NCBI GenBank assembly: GCA_023435225.1
Contig: JAEYRX010000045.1
Coordinates: 1 to 64,000, forward strand
DNA: 64,000 nucleotides
Reading direction: 5' to 3'
Source of the DNA: Bacillota bacterium
GTDB taxonomy: Bacteria; Bacillota; UBA4882; UBA8346
Shown: piece by piece, positions 17,128-26,337 of the stretch
Numbering within the stretch: the stretch's first letter is position 1
Layout: each line of letters begins with the position of its first letter
Program-made: the position numbers and the translations under genes
Notes under the pieces: generated by a model
Seen by the model: the letters and a program-made list of their open reading frames with translations, nothing else
Databases searched by the model: none
What the model was told of the DNA's origin: nothing

Positions 17128-17994
17128 ATGGCTACAATACGTGATTTACGAATCAAGATTAAAACCATTAAGAATATTCAACAGATTACCAAGGCAATGA
17201 AGATGGTGGCGGTGGCCCGATTAAAGAGGGCTCAAGCCCGTTTGGAGTCGGCCCGGCCTTATGCCCGGAAAATTGCCGAAGTAACCTTGGATTTGGCTTC
17301 ATTAACGGCTTGGTCTTATAACCCGTTGCTCCGTCCGCACCAACATCTACGCCGGGTTTTAGTATTGGTTTTTACCGGTGATCGCGGACTGGCAGGAGGA
17401 TTTCATCAGAAAATAGCCGATGGGGCTGTTCAATTTGGGTTGAAATTCAAGGATGAGGCGGAAGTCTCTTACTATATGCTGGGGTATAAAGGGTTCAAAC
17501 GGTTTCAGTCACGAAATATTCCTTTATTTAAAAGATATGAAGGTTTGATGGCCGGAGTTCCTTATACTGAAGTTCAAGAACTGGCCAAAGAATTGAGCGT
17601 TCTTTATATAGCTGAAAAGTTCGACCAGATATATTTATATTATCCGAAGTTTTACTCGACCATGTCCCAAAGACCAAAAGCTTTTCAACTGTTGCCAATT
17701 GATCCGTCCAAAGCCCGGCACAAGGAAGAACATGGATTATTTATTTTTGAGCCGGATCAAGAAGATATTTTAGACAGCATATTGCCACGTTACATCGAAA
17801 GTGAGATATACCGGGCTTTTCTAGAAACTGAAGCCGGAGAGCTGGGAGCTAGAATGACGGCTATGTCGTCAGCTACCGATAATGCCGGTGATATAATAGA
17901 ACATTACCAGCTAATAATGCACCGTCTACGGCAAAGTCAAATTACCAAGGAAATATCGGAGATTGTCGGCGGAGCGGAAGCACTCAAAACTTAA
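17128..17994 (+). CDS. atpG: ATP synthase F1 subunit gamma
   Basis: 288 residues. The N-terminal coiled-coil half has IRDLRIKIKTIKNIQQITKAMKMVAVARLKRAQ and the C-terminal helix has ARMTAMSSATDNAGDII, the two conserved ends that form the rotor shaft. GTAGGTAGAG is a modest ribosome site. Confidence 0.96.
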   Translation: MATIRDLRIKIKTIKNIQQITKAMKMVAVARLKRAQARLESARPYARKIAEVTLDLASLTAWSYNPLLRPHQHLRRVLVLVFTGDRGLAGGFHQKIADGAVQFGLKFKDEAEVSYYMLGYKGFKRFQSRNIPLFKRYEGLMAGVPYTEVQELAKELSVLYIAEKFDQIYLYYPKFYSTMSQRPKAFQLLPIDPSKARHKEEHGLFIFEPDQEDILDSILPRYIESEIYRAFLETEAGELGARMTAMSSATDNAGDIIEHYQLIMHRLRQSQITKEISEIVGGAEALKT

Positions 17995-18174
17995 TATTTA
18001 AGCTGAATATATAAGTCCAGGAGACCGGAGTTTAGGAGTCAGTAGTGAAAGTAAGTTCTGCGAGAAATCAAAAGATTTTTGACTTCTAAGCATTAACGAA
18101 CACATCTCCTGACTCCTGTCTTCTGACTGCTGATTACTTTTACACATAATACTTATTTAAATTGGAGGTCTACC
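17995..18174. other. Second low-complexity insertion inside the atp operon
   Basis: 180 bp between atpG and atpD. It contains 'aggagaccggagtttaggag' near 18018 and a partly inverse 'cctgactcctgtcttctgac' near 18112, which could pair as a long-range hairpin. AATTGGAGG precedes atpD. Confidence 0.6.
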
Positions 18175-19608
18175 ATGGCTACTGGTCATATTGTTCAAAT
18201 TATCGGGCCTGTTTTAGATATCGAGTTTTTGCCGGAAGAATTACCGGGGATTGATACCGCTGTTACAATTAATTTTGAATTAGAGGGCGAAAAAAGAACT
18301 GTCGTAGCAGAGGTAATGCATCAACTGGGCAATAACCAGGTTCGTTGTGTCGCCTTAAGTTCTACCGACGGGTTAATTAGAGGGCTTGATGCACATAGCG
18401 ATAACGAACCGATTAAGGTTCCGGTAGGTAAAGAGGTATTAGGCCGGATTTTTAATGTTATCGGCGAAGTAGTTGATGATGGACCGCCGGTTAAAGCTAA
18501 ACAGTATCAGCCGATTCATCGTAAAGCTCCTAGTTATGAGGAACAATCAACCGCTCAAGAGATTTTAGAAACCGGAATCAAGGTGGTTGATTTATTGGCT
18601 CCTTATCCCAAGGGGGGCAAAGTAGGTTTATTTGGTGGCGCCGGAGTCGGTAAAACCGTTATCATTATGGAATTAATCCGGAATATCGCTACCCAGCATG
18701 GTGGTTATTCCGTCTTTACCGGTGTCGGCGAACGGACTCGTGAAGGAAACGGTCTGTGGATAGAAATGAAAGATTCAGGAGTTATTGATAAAACCGCTTT
18801 AGTTTTCGGCCAGATGAATGAACCCCCTGGAGCCCGTCTACGGGTAGCTTTAACCGGATTAACTATGGCTGAATATTTCCGGGATAGTGAAAATCAGGAC
18901 GTTCTATTGTTTATTGATAATATATTCCGCTTTACCCAAGCCGGCTCGGAAGTTTCGGCGCTGCTTGGCCGGATACCGTCAGCTGTCGGATATCAACCGA
19001 CTTTGGCTACGGAGATGGGGGCTCTTCAAGAAAGGATTACCTCCACTAAAAATGGTTCAATTACTTCAATTCAAGCTATTTATGTTCCGGCAGACGACTA
19101 TACTGATCCGGCGCCGGCAACCGCCTTCACTCATTTAGATGCTACTACCAACTTAGACCGGAAATTTGTCGATATCGGTATTTATCCGGCTGTTGATCCG
19201 TTGGCTTCTACCTCAAGGTTGTTATCTCCATCAGTAGTCGGCGAAGAGCATTATCATGTGGCCCGGAAGGTTCAAGAAACCTTGCAACGGTATAATGAAC
19301 TCCAGGATGTAATCGCTATTTTGGGTATGGATGAGTTAAGTGACAGTGATAAACTGGTGGTGGCCAGAGCCAGACGTTTACAACGTTTTTTATCGCAACC
19401 GTTCTTTGTGGCCGAGCAATTTACCGGTATCCCTGGGAAATATGTACCGATTTCCGAGAATGTTAAAGGATTTAAAGAGATCTTGGATGGCAAATATGAT
19501 CATTTACCGGAAGAAGCTTTTTATATGGTTGGTAATATTGAAGAAGCGGTAGAGAAGGGAAAGAAACTCCAGGAAGAATCCGGTGAGAGCGGAGCGAAGA
19601 AATCATGA
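18175..19608 (+). CDS. atpD: ATP synthase F1 subunit beta
   Basis: 477 residues. The catalytic P-loop is GGAGVGKTVIIMEL (about residue 156). GERTREGNGLW, the Walker B strand LLFIDNIFRFTQAGSEVSALLGR and the C-terminal VAEQFTGIPGKYVP are all present. Its stop overlaps the start of atpC by four bases. Confidence 0.98.
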   Translation: MATGHIVQIIGPVLDIEFLPEELPGIDTAVTINFELEGEKRTVVAEVMHQLGNNQVRCVALSSTDGLIRGLDAHSDNEPIKVPVGKEVLGRIFNVIGEVVDDGPPVKAKQYQPIHRKAPSYEEQSTAQEILETGIKVVDLLAPYPKGGKVGLFGGAGVGKTVIIMELIRNIATQHGGYSVFTGVGERTREGNGLWIEMKDSGVIDKTALVFGQMNEPPGARLRVALTGLTMAEYFRDSENQDVLLFIDNIFRFTQAGSEVSALLGRIPSAVGYQPTLATEMGALQERITSTKNGSITSIQAIYVPADDYTDPAPATAFTHLDATTNLDRKFVDIGIYPAVDPLASTSRLLSPSVVGEEHYHVARKVQETLQRYNELQDVIAILGMDELSDSDKLVVARARRLQRFLSQPFFVAEQFTGIPGKYVPISENVKGFKEILDGKYDHLPEEAFYMVGNIEEAVEKGKKLQEESGESGAKKS

Positions 19609-20024
19609 GTAAACATATTTTGCTGGAGATTGTTACTCCTAACAAAATAGAGTTGCGTCAGGAAGTTGATTATCTGGTGGCTCCAACTGTAAATGGGATG
19701 ATCGGAGTTTTGCCGGGACATATCCGGTTAATTACACAATTAGCAACCGGGGTGCTCCGTTATAAAATTGATGGCGTCGACAAGTATATGGCGGTCAGCG
19801 AAGGATTTATGGAAGTTACTCCTTATAAAGTTATTATTTTAGCGGAAGCTGCGGAACTAGCGGAGCATATTGATGTGGAAGAGGCTCTGGAGGAGAAGAG
19901 AAAAGCTGAAGAGGCAATCCATCGGCCGACAGACGTCAAATTGAATATTGCTTCCGCAGAGGTTGAATTACAAAGGGCAGTTACTAAATTAGAGGTTGCT
20001 AAAAAATATGGAATGTATAAATAG
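19605..20024 (+). CDS. atpC: ATP synthase F1 subunit epsilon
   Basis: 139 residues: a beta-sandwich (LEIVTPNKIELRQEVDYLVAPTVNGMIGVLPGH) followed by two C-terminal helices that can inhibit ATP hydrolysis. ATGA overlap with atpD. Last gene of the operon. Confidence 0.95.
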   Translation: MSKHILLEIVTPNKIELRQEVDYLVAPTVNGMIGVLPGHIRLITQLATGVLRYKIDGVDKYMAVSEGFMEVTPYKVIILAEAAELAEHIDVEEALEEKRKAEEAIHRPTDVKLNIASAEVELQRAVTKLEVAKKYGMYK

Positions 20025-20076
20025 GGAATGTAATCATAGTGGATTTTAATAATCGGCTTATAATGAAGGTTTTCCC

Positions 20077-20409
20077 TTATGATAGTAACTTGAAAATAGT
20101 GATTGGTAGGCTATTTGCTTGCGCGGTAAAAATTTGTTTGGGGTCTTCGGTAACTTGTAATTTGGTCTTATCTAAGGTTTCTTTTGCTAATTCGAAATCC
20201 TGAATTTTTATAACATTATCTTTAAGTTGTTGTTTTTCTTGTTTGGCTCGCAAATGAAAATAATCGGATATTTGGATAATAGTATTATCGCCGCTAGTCT
20301 CCGATTTTAAAGGAGTTTTATTCTTTTGAGTTTGATCATTAAGCTCGCTCTTTTTTGATTGTTTGTCCCGCAAGGAATCGAGGAGACTAATAGTTTTATT
20401 GATTTCCAT
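20077..20409 (-). CDS. Mini protein ending in a flagellin C-terminal (D0)-like helix
   Basis: 110 residues. The final 35 residues (LAKETLDKTKLQVTEDPKQI then FTAQANSLPITIFKLLS) follow the pattern of the flagellin C-terminal D0 helix, where the consensus is 'A-E-TK...-A-LAQAN-P--VL-LL'. There is no flagellin N-terminal domain; the first half is a polar, Lys/Gln-rich segment. It could mimic the flagellin end to bind FliS/FliW-type partners or the export apparatus. No flagellar gene is nearby. Convergent with atpC. The similarity is by eye, so the role is open. Confidence 0.6.
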   Translation of the reverse strand: MEINKTISLLDSLRDKQSKKSELNDQTQKNKTPLKSETSGDNTIIQISDYFHLRAKQEKQQLKDNVIKIQDFELAKETLDKTKLQVTEDPKQIFTAQANSLPITIFKLLS

Positions 20410-20533
20410 CTATTTTCCCCTTACTTTAATGAGTTAATTTTACCATTTTTTTCACAATTTTTCAAGTTTTTTATCATCTAGGGTGAACTCTTAGTTTTTT
20501 TAAAAAAAAGTTCAATTGAAATAAATTCTTTAT

Positions 20534-20563
20534 TTGACAAAGCTTTATTATATAGTTTATAAT
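20534..20563 (+). promoter_or_regulatory. Promoter of the metK transcript
   Basis: TTGACA 20534-20539, 18-base spacer, TATAAT 20558-20563, placed about 30 bases before the riboswitch. Confidence 0.8.
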
Positions 20564-20599
20564 TTCATTGAAATTGATTATATTAAGTTGCTCTTAGCA

Positions 20600-20705
20600 A
20601 CTCATCAAGAGAGGTGGAGGGAGATGGCCCGATGAAACCCGGCAACCCAAACTGGTAAACAGTGATTGGGTGCCAATTCCCCCAGAGGTCTTCTGGAAGA
20701 TGAGT
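20600..20705 (+). promoter_or_regulatory. SAM-I riboswitch (S box)
   Basis: The conserved core is unmistakable: CAAGAGAGGTGGAGGGA, GGCCCGATGAAACCCGGCAA, then CAGAGGT...TCTGG. P1 is CTCAT (20601-20605) with ATGAG (20700-20704). It binds S-adenosylmethionine and turns off metK when SAM is plentiful. Confidence 0.97.
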
Positions 20706-20712
20706 TTTTTAA

Positions 20713-20740
20713 ACCCTTCCGCCTTGTGGGAGGGTAATTT
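20713..20740 (+). terminator. Riboswitch-controlled expression-platform hairpin
   Basis: CCCTTCC, loop GCCTTGT, GGGAGGG, then TAATTTATTTT. The T-tract is interrupted, so termination may be weak. Confidence 0.65.
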
Positions 20741-20762
20741 ATTTTGGAGGTGTATATGTTTT

Positions 20763-21944
20763 ATGAGCGAAAGACTTTTATTTACTTCAGAGTCGGTAAC
20801 TGAAGGGCATCCTGATAAGATTTGCGATCAAATCTCCGATGCGGTACTGGATGCTATTTATGCTGAGGATCCGCAATCCCGTGTAGCTTGTGAAAGTGCA
20901 GTAACCACCGGTTTAGTTTTGGTAATGGGTGAAATTACTACTAATTGCTATGTAGATATCCCCAAGGTAGTCCGGGAAACGATTCGGGAGATTGGTTATA
21001 CCAGAGCCAAATATGGTTTTGACTGTGATACTTGTGCCGTAATTACTTCTATCGATGAACAGTCGCCTGATATTGCGCTTGGAGTCAATAAAGCTTTAGA
21101 AGCAAAAACCGGAGAGATGAACGAACAGGAAATTGAAGCCACCGGCGCCGGTGACCAGGGTATGGTTTTTGGATATGCTTGTGATGAAACCCCGGAATAT
21201 ATGCCGATGCCGATAGCTTTAGCCCATCAATTGACCAGGAAACTCTCGGAAGTCCGTAAAAATGATGTACTTCCTTATTTGCGGCCCGATGGGAAAAGTC
21301 AAGTTACGGTGGAATATGAGGATGGAGTACCGGTAAGAGTAGATACCGTTATCATTTCCAGTCAACATGATCCGGCGGTGGACCATGATCAGATTGAAAA
21401 AGATGTTATCGAAAAAGTCATTAAAAAGGTTATTCCCGCTAATATGATCGATGCTAAAACTCGGTTTTTGGTTAACCCTACCGGACGCTTTGTAGTTGGC
21501 GGACCGCAGGGTGACTCCGGTCTAACCGGTCGAAAAATTATTGTCGACACCTATGGTGGTATGGCCCGTCATGGCGGAGGGGCGTTCTCCGGCAAAGATC
21601 CGACGAAAGTTGACCGTTCGGCAGCTTATGCCGCTCGTCATGCCGCTAAGAACATTGTTGCCGCCGGATTGGCTAAAAAATGTGAGATTCAAATTGCCTA
21701 TGCCATTGGAGTTGCCAAACCGGTATCTATTTTAGTTGATACTTTTGGCACCGGGAAAATTTCCAATGATGAGATTGTAGAATTAGTAAAGAAAACTTTT
21801 GACTTTAGACCGGCTGCCATTATTCGCAATTTAAACTTGAGAAGGCCGATCTATAAGCAAACTGCAGCTTATGGACACTTTGGTAGAAATGATCTTGATC
21901 TTCCATGGGAGAAACTTGATAAGGTGGACCAGTTAAAAAAATAA
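20763..21944 (+). CDS. metK: S-adenosylmethionine synthetase
   Basis: 393 residues, normal length. Makes SAM from methionine and ATP. Family signatures are FTSESVTEGHPDKICDQISDAVLDA at the start, GAGDQGMVFGYA, and GGGAFSGKDPTKVDRSAAY. The frame remains open back into the riboswitch (to 20670), but homology and GGAGG at 20746-20750 place the start at ATG 20763. Controlled by the upstream SAM-I riboswitch and followed by a strong terminator. Confidence 0.98.
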   Translation: MSERLLFTSESVTEGHPDKICDQISDAVLDAIYAEDPQSRVACESAVTTGLVLVMGEITTNCYVDIPKVVRETIREIGYTRAKYGFDCDTCAVITSIDEQSPDIALGVNKALEAKTGEMNEQEIEATGAGDQGMVFGYACDETPEYMPMPIALAHQLTRKLSEVRKNDVLPYLRPDGKSQVTVEYEDGVPVRVDTVIISSQHDPAVDHDQIEKDVIEKVIKKVIPANMIDAKTRFLVNPTGRFVVGGPQGDSGLTGRKIIVDTYGGMARHGGGAFSGKDPTKVDRSAAYAARHAAKNIVAAGLAKKCEIQIAYAIGVAKPVSILVDTFGTGKISNDEIVELVKKTFDFRPAAIIRNLNLRRPIYKQTAAYGHFGRNDLDLPWEKLDKVDQLKK

Positions 21945-21999
21945 AATGACTTGTTTTGTCTCTGTAGCTATGTTAGAGGCGCAGAGAAATAAGATTTTT

Positions 22000-22024
22000 A
22001 AAGCCGGGAACTCCCGGCTTTTTG
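22000..22024 (+). terminator. Intrinsic terminator after metK
   Basis: AAGCCGGG, loop AACT, CCCGGCTT, then T's. Confidence 0.92.
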
Positions 22025-22102
22025 CATGAAATTTTGGGTATTTGTAAATGTTTTGGAAAACTATAAAGTTCACTCTTAGGAATGCCGAAAGTTTAATTAT
22101 AT

Positions 22103-22305
22103 AAGGAAGTTTCATAATTACCTTAAATTAGGTTTCGGATAAAAAATATGGTGAGCAACCCCAAATTCTTAGAAAATGCTATCGACGCTTGTCGTTCACC
22201 CAGCCTTATTTAATAATTTCAGGTGCACAGCGGAGGCTGGTGTGGACGACTACTATCAATATATTTTATCCGAATGTCAAATTATTAAATTATGGAAATT
22301 CCTCA
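22103..22305. repeat. Repeat B (AAGGAAGTTTC...), copy interrupted by repeat A
   Basis: Outer ends AAGGAAGTTTCATAATTA and AATTATGGAAATTCCT are imperfect inverted repeats. The inner landmarks GTGAGCAACCC and CTATCAATATATT match an uninterrupted copy at 50101-50218. In this copy a full repeat A lies between those two landmarks. Confidence 0.75.
22171..22250 (-). repeat. Repeat A, copy nested in repeat B
   Basis: Reverse orientation, from AGAAAATGCTATCGACGC to GGCTGGTGTGGACGAC. All family blocks are present at full length. Confidence 0.85.
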
Positions 22306-22373
22306 TTAAGAGGATTTAACTATTTTATTTTGTATTACATTAAGCTTTAATGCCTTAAATAGAGGTGCAATGA

Positions 22374-23033
22374 ATGTCTATCCGATTGGTAATTGTTGAC
22401 GGTCAATCCACAATTATACAAAGATTAAAAGAGCTTCTTAACTACTTTGAAGAGGAATTTACAATTGCAGATGAAGCACAGCATGGTGAGGAAGTAGTTG
22501 AAAAGGTACTAGCTTCAAAACCTGATGTTGTGATGATGGATATTAATATACCCGGTAAAAATGCAGTTGAGATTACTGCTGAATTAAAACAGAAAATTCC
22601 TAAAAGTAAAGTATTGGCATTAACTGAAGACTCCGACCAACAACATCTTTCACAGATAATTAAGGCTGGAGCCCTTGGTTATATTCTGAAAGATATTGAA
22701 CCGGAGAGTCTCTATGAAGCTATCCGAACGGTTGCTAGAGGCGACGCCTATATCCAACCTTGTTTATTATCAAAACTATTGACTGAGTTACGGCAATTTC
22801 TAAATGAAGAGAAAAAAGTCATTATGCCGGAACACCTTGGGCTTACTCAAAGAGAATTGGAGATTGTCAGCTATATTGCTTGTGGCGAGAGTAATAAAGA
22901 GATCGCCGAAAGATTATTTATCAGTGAAAAGACTGTAAAAAATCATGTGAGCAATATTCTAAGAAAAATGGCGCTGGAAGACCGGACTCAAGTAGCGGTT
23001 TATGCATACCGGCAAGGGTTAATAACCAAATAA
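22374..23033 (+). CDS. NarL/LuxR-family response regulator
   Basis: 219 residues. The receiver domain (1-120) has the phosphoacceptor Asp in VVMMDINIPGK, Thr and Lys in VLALTEDS and YILKDIE; the first acidic pocket is reduced (VDGQS rather than VDDxx). The C-terminal LuxR HTH runs from GLTQRELEIVSYIACGESNKEIA to LEDRTQVAVYA. No histidine kinase is adjacent, so it is an orphan regulator. The next gene encodes a Flp pilin, a possible target. Confidence 0.92.
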   Translation: MSIRLVIVDGQSTIIQRLKELLNYFEEEFTIADEAQHGEEVVEKVLASKPDVVMMDINIPGKNAVEITAELKQKIPKSKVLALTEDSDQQHLSQIIKAGALGYILKDIEPESLYEAIRTVARGDAYIQPCLLSKLLTELRQFLNEEKKVIMPEHLGLTQRELEIVSYIACGESNKEIAERLFISEKTVKNHVSNILRKMALEDRTQVAVYAYRQGLITK

Positions 23034-23132
23034 TCATGCTAAGCTTTGTATAATCTTCGCAAGACACCTGAATAATTTTAAAATTGGAAGAGAAGTAATT
23101 CTTCAATTATTAAGGAAGTGGCTAGGTTTATT

Positions 23133-23252
23133 ATGTTAAGGAAATTACATTCTGAAGAAGCCGGAGAAGGTGCGGTTGAGTATGGTTTAATAATAGTGTT
23201 GATTGCAATTGTTTTGATCGGAGTATTATTAGCGATGAATAATGGATCCTAA
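23133..23252 (+). CDS. Flp-family type IVb pilin
   Basis: 39 residues, MLRKLHSEEAGEGAVEYGLI followed by a hydrophobic helix (IVLIAIVLIGVLLAM). The stretch EGAVEYGLIIVLIAI is the Flp pilin signature: cleavage by a TadV/PilD-like peptidase before the helix with Glu and Tyr at +5/+6. TAAGGAAG precedes the ATG. No tad/rcp/cpa genes are in the window, so assembly machinery must lie elsewhere. It follows the LuxR regulator by 99 bp. Confidence 0.8.
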   Translation: MLRKLHSEEAGEGAVEYGLIIVLIAIVLIGVLLAMNNGS

Positions 23253-23512
23253 AATTTCGATAATGATTAAAAATAACCCAAAATATAAGGCCGGAGAGAT
23301 AATGACAAATTTTTTCTCTTTTGAGCTTTATTTTTTTTGTCGATACATATAATAAAGTATTTTTGGTTATTCGCAGTTTGCTTAGGCACGAGGCAAGAGA
23401 AAGACACTAAAAGGTAAAATTTATTATAAGTGGTCCATCCAAAGCTTTTTCTTTGGTTTTACTTATGCCTTTTGCCTCAAGCCTTATGCTTATATTACAG
23501 GGGGGTAGCAAT

Positions 23513-25177
23513 ATGACTGAGATGTTGGCTTATGATTTACCGGATGGCACTACCCGTTCTTACCATGCAGGAACTACTATGAAAGATATAGCTAAAGACC
23601 TTCAACCAAATTATAGCTCTCCGATTGTCGCTATGAAGCTGAATAATGAGATCAGAGACCTCTTTTACACTCCGAAACAGGGTGGAAAGCTAAATCCGGT
23701 TGATCTTACTCAGCAGGACGGAGTACGTATTTTTGCCAGAAGTTTATCTCTGGTAATGCTACGGGCTGCCGGTGAACTGTTCCCCAAATGTAAAATCCGT
23801 TTTGAGCATTCACTAAGCAAAGGAATGTATGGGGAGATTTATTTTGCGGATAGTCAGCCTTTGACCGAAAAAGAATTGCGGCGGATCGCCTCCAGAATGC
23901 TGGAGATTATTGAGGCTGATGAACCAATTACTAAAACTACCGTATCGATAAAAAAAGCTACGGAAATTTTTAAGGAAAACGGGCAGGAGGATAAAGTCCG
24001 TCTTTTACAATTTAAAAGTACACCGGAAGTTCATATTTATCAATGTGGTAATTATCCGGATTATTTTTACGGTTACATGGTTCCTTCAACCGGATATTTG
24101 AAACAATTTGATTTGAAATATTATTACCCAGGATTTATTTTAAGATATCCTACCAAAGAAAGTCCGAGAGAAATTCCTCTATATAAAGAACAGCGGAAGT
24201 TAGCCCGGATTTTTTATGAGTTTGAAAAATGGGGCGAGATTTTAGAGATTGTTGATGTAGGGTCGCTAAATCAACAAATTGTAAATGGCCGGAGCGGGGA
24301 ATTAATCCGAATCGCCGAGGCGCTGCATGAGAAGAAAATTGCCCAGATAGCCGATATGATAATGGAGGATCTCGGGCGGGCTAAAATAATATTAATCGCC
24401 GGCCCTTCTTCTTCGGGGAAAACTACTTTTGCCCAGAGATTAGCCGTTCAATTACGGGTTAACGGCTTAAAACCACTACCAATCTCGTTGGATGATTATT
24501 TCATAGATCGGGACAAAACACCAATGGGTTCTGACGGGTTGCCAGATTTTGAATGTTTGGAAGCAATTGATGTTGAGCTTTTTAATGAGCATTTAACTTC
24601 GTTAATGCAGGGATTGTCTGTAGTGATACCAACTTATAATTTTCAGAAGGGGATGCGGGAGTTCCAGCGGGAAGCTATAAAAATCAAAAAGGAACAGCCG
24701 ATTATCATAGAGGGGATTCATGGGTTAAATGAGAAGTTAACTCCGGAAATACCCAAGGATAATAAGTTCAAGATCTATATTAGCGCTTTGACCCAGTTGA
24801 ATATCGATGATCATAACCGGATCCCTACTACCGACAACCGGATTATCAGGCGAATAGTCAGGGATAATCAATTTCGCGGGCATGATGCTTTGAGAACAAT
24901 TGGGATGTGGCCCATGGTTCGCCGGGGTGAAGAGGCGCATATTTTTCCATTCCAGGAAGAGGCTGATGTGATGTTCAATTCGGCGCTCATTTATGAGCTG
25001 GCCGTTTTGAAAAAATATGCCGAGCCTCTATTGAAGAATATTACTCCCGAATACCCGGAGTTCTCGGAGGCAAAACGGCTCTTGAAATTTTTAAGCTATT
25101 TCCTATCTATGGATGATCTGGAGGTACCGCCGAATTCGATTATCCGGGAGTTTATTGGGAGTAGTTGTTTTCGATAA
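23513..25177 (+). CDS. Uridine kinase-like nucleoside kinase with TGS/ThrRS-like N-terminal domains
   Basis: 554 residues. Residues 1-65 are a TGS-type ubiquitin-like domain (PDGTTRSYHAGTTMKDIAKDL). Residues 70-210 resemble the threonyl-tRNA synthetase second additional domain (FEHSLSKGMYGEIYF). The C-terminal part is a P-loop kinase, IAGPSSSGKTTFAQRL with SLDDYFIDRD, EGIHGLNE and the RDNQFRGHDALRTIGMWPMVRRGE lid. This architecture is common in Bacillota and called uridine kinase-like nucleoside kinase. GGGGGG before ATG 23513 sets the start; an upstream extension of the frame is unlikely. Confidence 0.88.
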   Translation: MTEMLAYDLPDGTTRSYHAGTTMKDIAKDLQPNYSSPIVAMKLNNEIRDLFYTPKQGGKLNPVDLTQQDGVRIFARSLSLVMLRAAGELFPKCKIRFEHSLSKGMYGEIYFADSQPLTEKELRRIASRMLEIIEADEPITKTTVSIKKATEIFKENGQEDKVRLLQFKSTPEVHIYQCGNYPDYFYGYMVPSTGYLKQFDLKYYYPGFILRYPTKESPREIPLYKEQRKLARIFYEFEKWGEILEIVDVGSLNQQIVNGRSGELIRIAEALHEKKIAQIADMIMEDLGRAKIILIAGPSSSGKTTFAQRLAVQLRVNGLKPLPISLDDYFIDRDKTPMGSDGLPDFECLEAIDVELFNEHLTSLMQGLSVVIPTYNFQKGMREFQREAIKIKKEQPIIIEGIHGLNEKLTPEIPKDNKFKIYISALTQLNIDDHNRIPTTDNRIIRRIVRDNQFRGHDALRTIGMWPMVRRGEEAHIFPFQEEADVMFNSALIYELAVLKKYAEPLLKNITPEYPEFSEAKRLLKFLSYFLSMDDLEVPPNSIIREFIGSSCFR

Positions 25178-25179
25178 AA

Positions 25180-26337
25180 CTATATTTTTTTCTTCTTAAA
25201 TAATTTTTTAATAGGATTTCCAATTTTCCTGCCGACTTTTTGAATACCGCTGCCCATTTTGGAGATCCCCAGTTTAGAGCTGATACTTTTGTTAACTGCT
25301 CGCATAATATGGAGTTTCATATTGGTTTTCAACTCGTCTAACGGGCCGGAAACGGTAAATTCAATATCAAAAACCCCGTTACGGTCTTGGATGAATTTTA
25401 GTAACATGTTACCGGTTAGGCCAAGTAAGGTTCCGGAGACCTTGTGACCTTTTTTGGGAGCTAGTTTGAGATCTTTAATATCAACATGATGATAGCTCCG
25501 GAGATAATTGTTATTACATCTGGCATCCGAGGTAATCAAAGCTTTTCCAGATTTGACGTTAAACGATGAGTTGGGAACCATGTATGAGTAATCCGCTAAA
25601 GTTAGTTTATCGATGTTGCTCTTTAGTGAAAAACACAAATTGTTGGTACCAAAGATACCTGAACCATTTATCTTTATTGGGGCCGGACGTTCCTTCCCCA
25701 GGTTTCCGTTAAACCTGAATTTGGTAGCGTTTTTATTTGGATTGGGCAGGTAGATATCCCGCATAATCAGATCGCAATCAGTCAGTAGAAAGGTAGGTTG
25801 GTAGTTGCCGCTTATAGCATAACTATTAAGGGTTATTTTACCTTGTTTTATCCCAAAAAGGTTTAGGCGGGCCGTAAGGCTCCGGTTGGGATTGGCCGGT
25901 TTACTTTTTAATTTGTCCAGGTAATAATTTATATTCTGTTCACCGTTTTTTTTCTGAATTATATTTATTTCAGGGCGGATAAGAGTAATATTGTGAATTA
26001 AGAGTTGTTTTTTTAATAAAGGTATTAAAGCTATCCGGGCCTTGATATCTTCGGCTTTAACCAGGTACCCTTTTTTATAGTTGGAAGGTTGTTTTAATTC
26101 TATTTGATGGATATTCACAGTGGCTCCGGTCCAGAGTGAGACGTTTACTGAACCGATAGTCAAGTTATTTCCAAAGAGGGCGGCTATTTGTTGTTTAACC
26201 AGAGATTCGGCGATGGGGTTTATAAAGAACGGGAGAGTTGCCAGGGTAATAATTAAAATGATAAAAAGCGTAACAAATACTTTAAGACCAGTGTATTTTT
26301 TCTTTTTGGAAACGGTGGTTTTAGTTTGTGGTTTCAT
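25180..26337 (-). CDS. AsmA-family envelope protein
   Basis: About 385 residues: a Lys-rich cytoplasmic start, one membrane anchor (VFVTLFIILIITLATLPFFI) and an extracytoplasmic AsmA-like body with LFGNNLTIGSVNVSLWTGATVNIHQIEL and the late LDELKTNMKLHIM strand. AsmA/DUF748 proteins are linked to outer-membrane lipid transport and are typical of diderm bacteria. The C-terminus is strongly basic (KKLFKKKKI). GGAGGG spaced seven bases supports the start at 26337. It converges with the kinase gene, two bases apart. Confidence 0.75.
   Translation of the reverse strand: MKPQTKTTVSKKKKYTGLKVFVTLFIILIITLATLPFFINPIAESLVKQQIAALFGNNLTIGSVNVSLWTGATVNIHQIELKQPSNYKKGYLVKAEDIKARIALIPLLKKQLLIHNITLIRPEINIIQKKNGEQNINYYLDKLKSKPANPNRSLTARLNLFGIKQGKITLNSYAISGNYQPTFLLTDCDLIMRDIYLPNPNKNATKFRFNGNLGKERPAPIKINGSGIFGTNNLCFSLKSNIDKLTLADYSYMVPNSSFNVKSGKALITSDARCNNNYLRSYHHVDIKDLKLAPKKGHKVSGTLLGLTGNMLLKFIQDRNGVFDIEFTVSGPLDELKTNMKLHIMRAVNKSISSKLGISKMGSGIQKVGRKIGNPIKKLFKKKKI

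Noticed and set aside
20670..20762. N-terminal extension of MetK starting inside the riboswitch
   Set aside because: The extra 31 residues are translated from the SAM aptamer and platform hairpin; GGAGG and homology place the start at 20763.
22921..23106. Leftward open frame over the end of the LuxR gene
   Set aside because: No ribosome site; fully overlaps the conserved HTH coding region.
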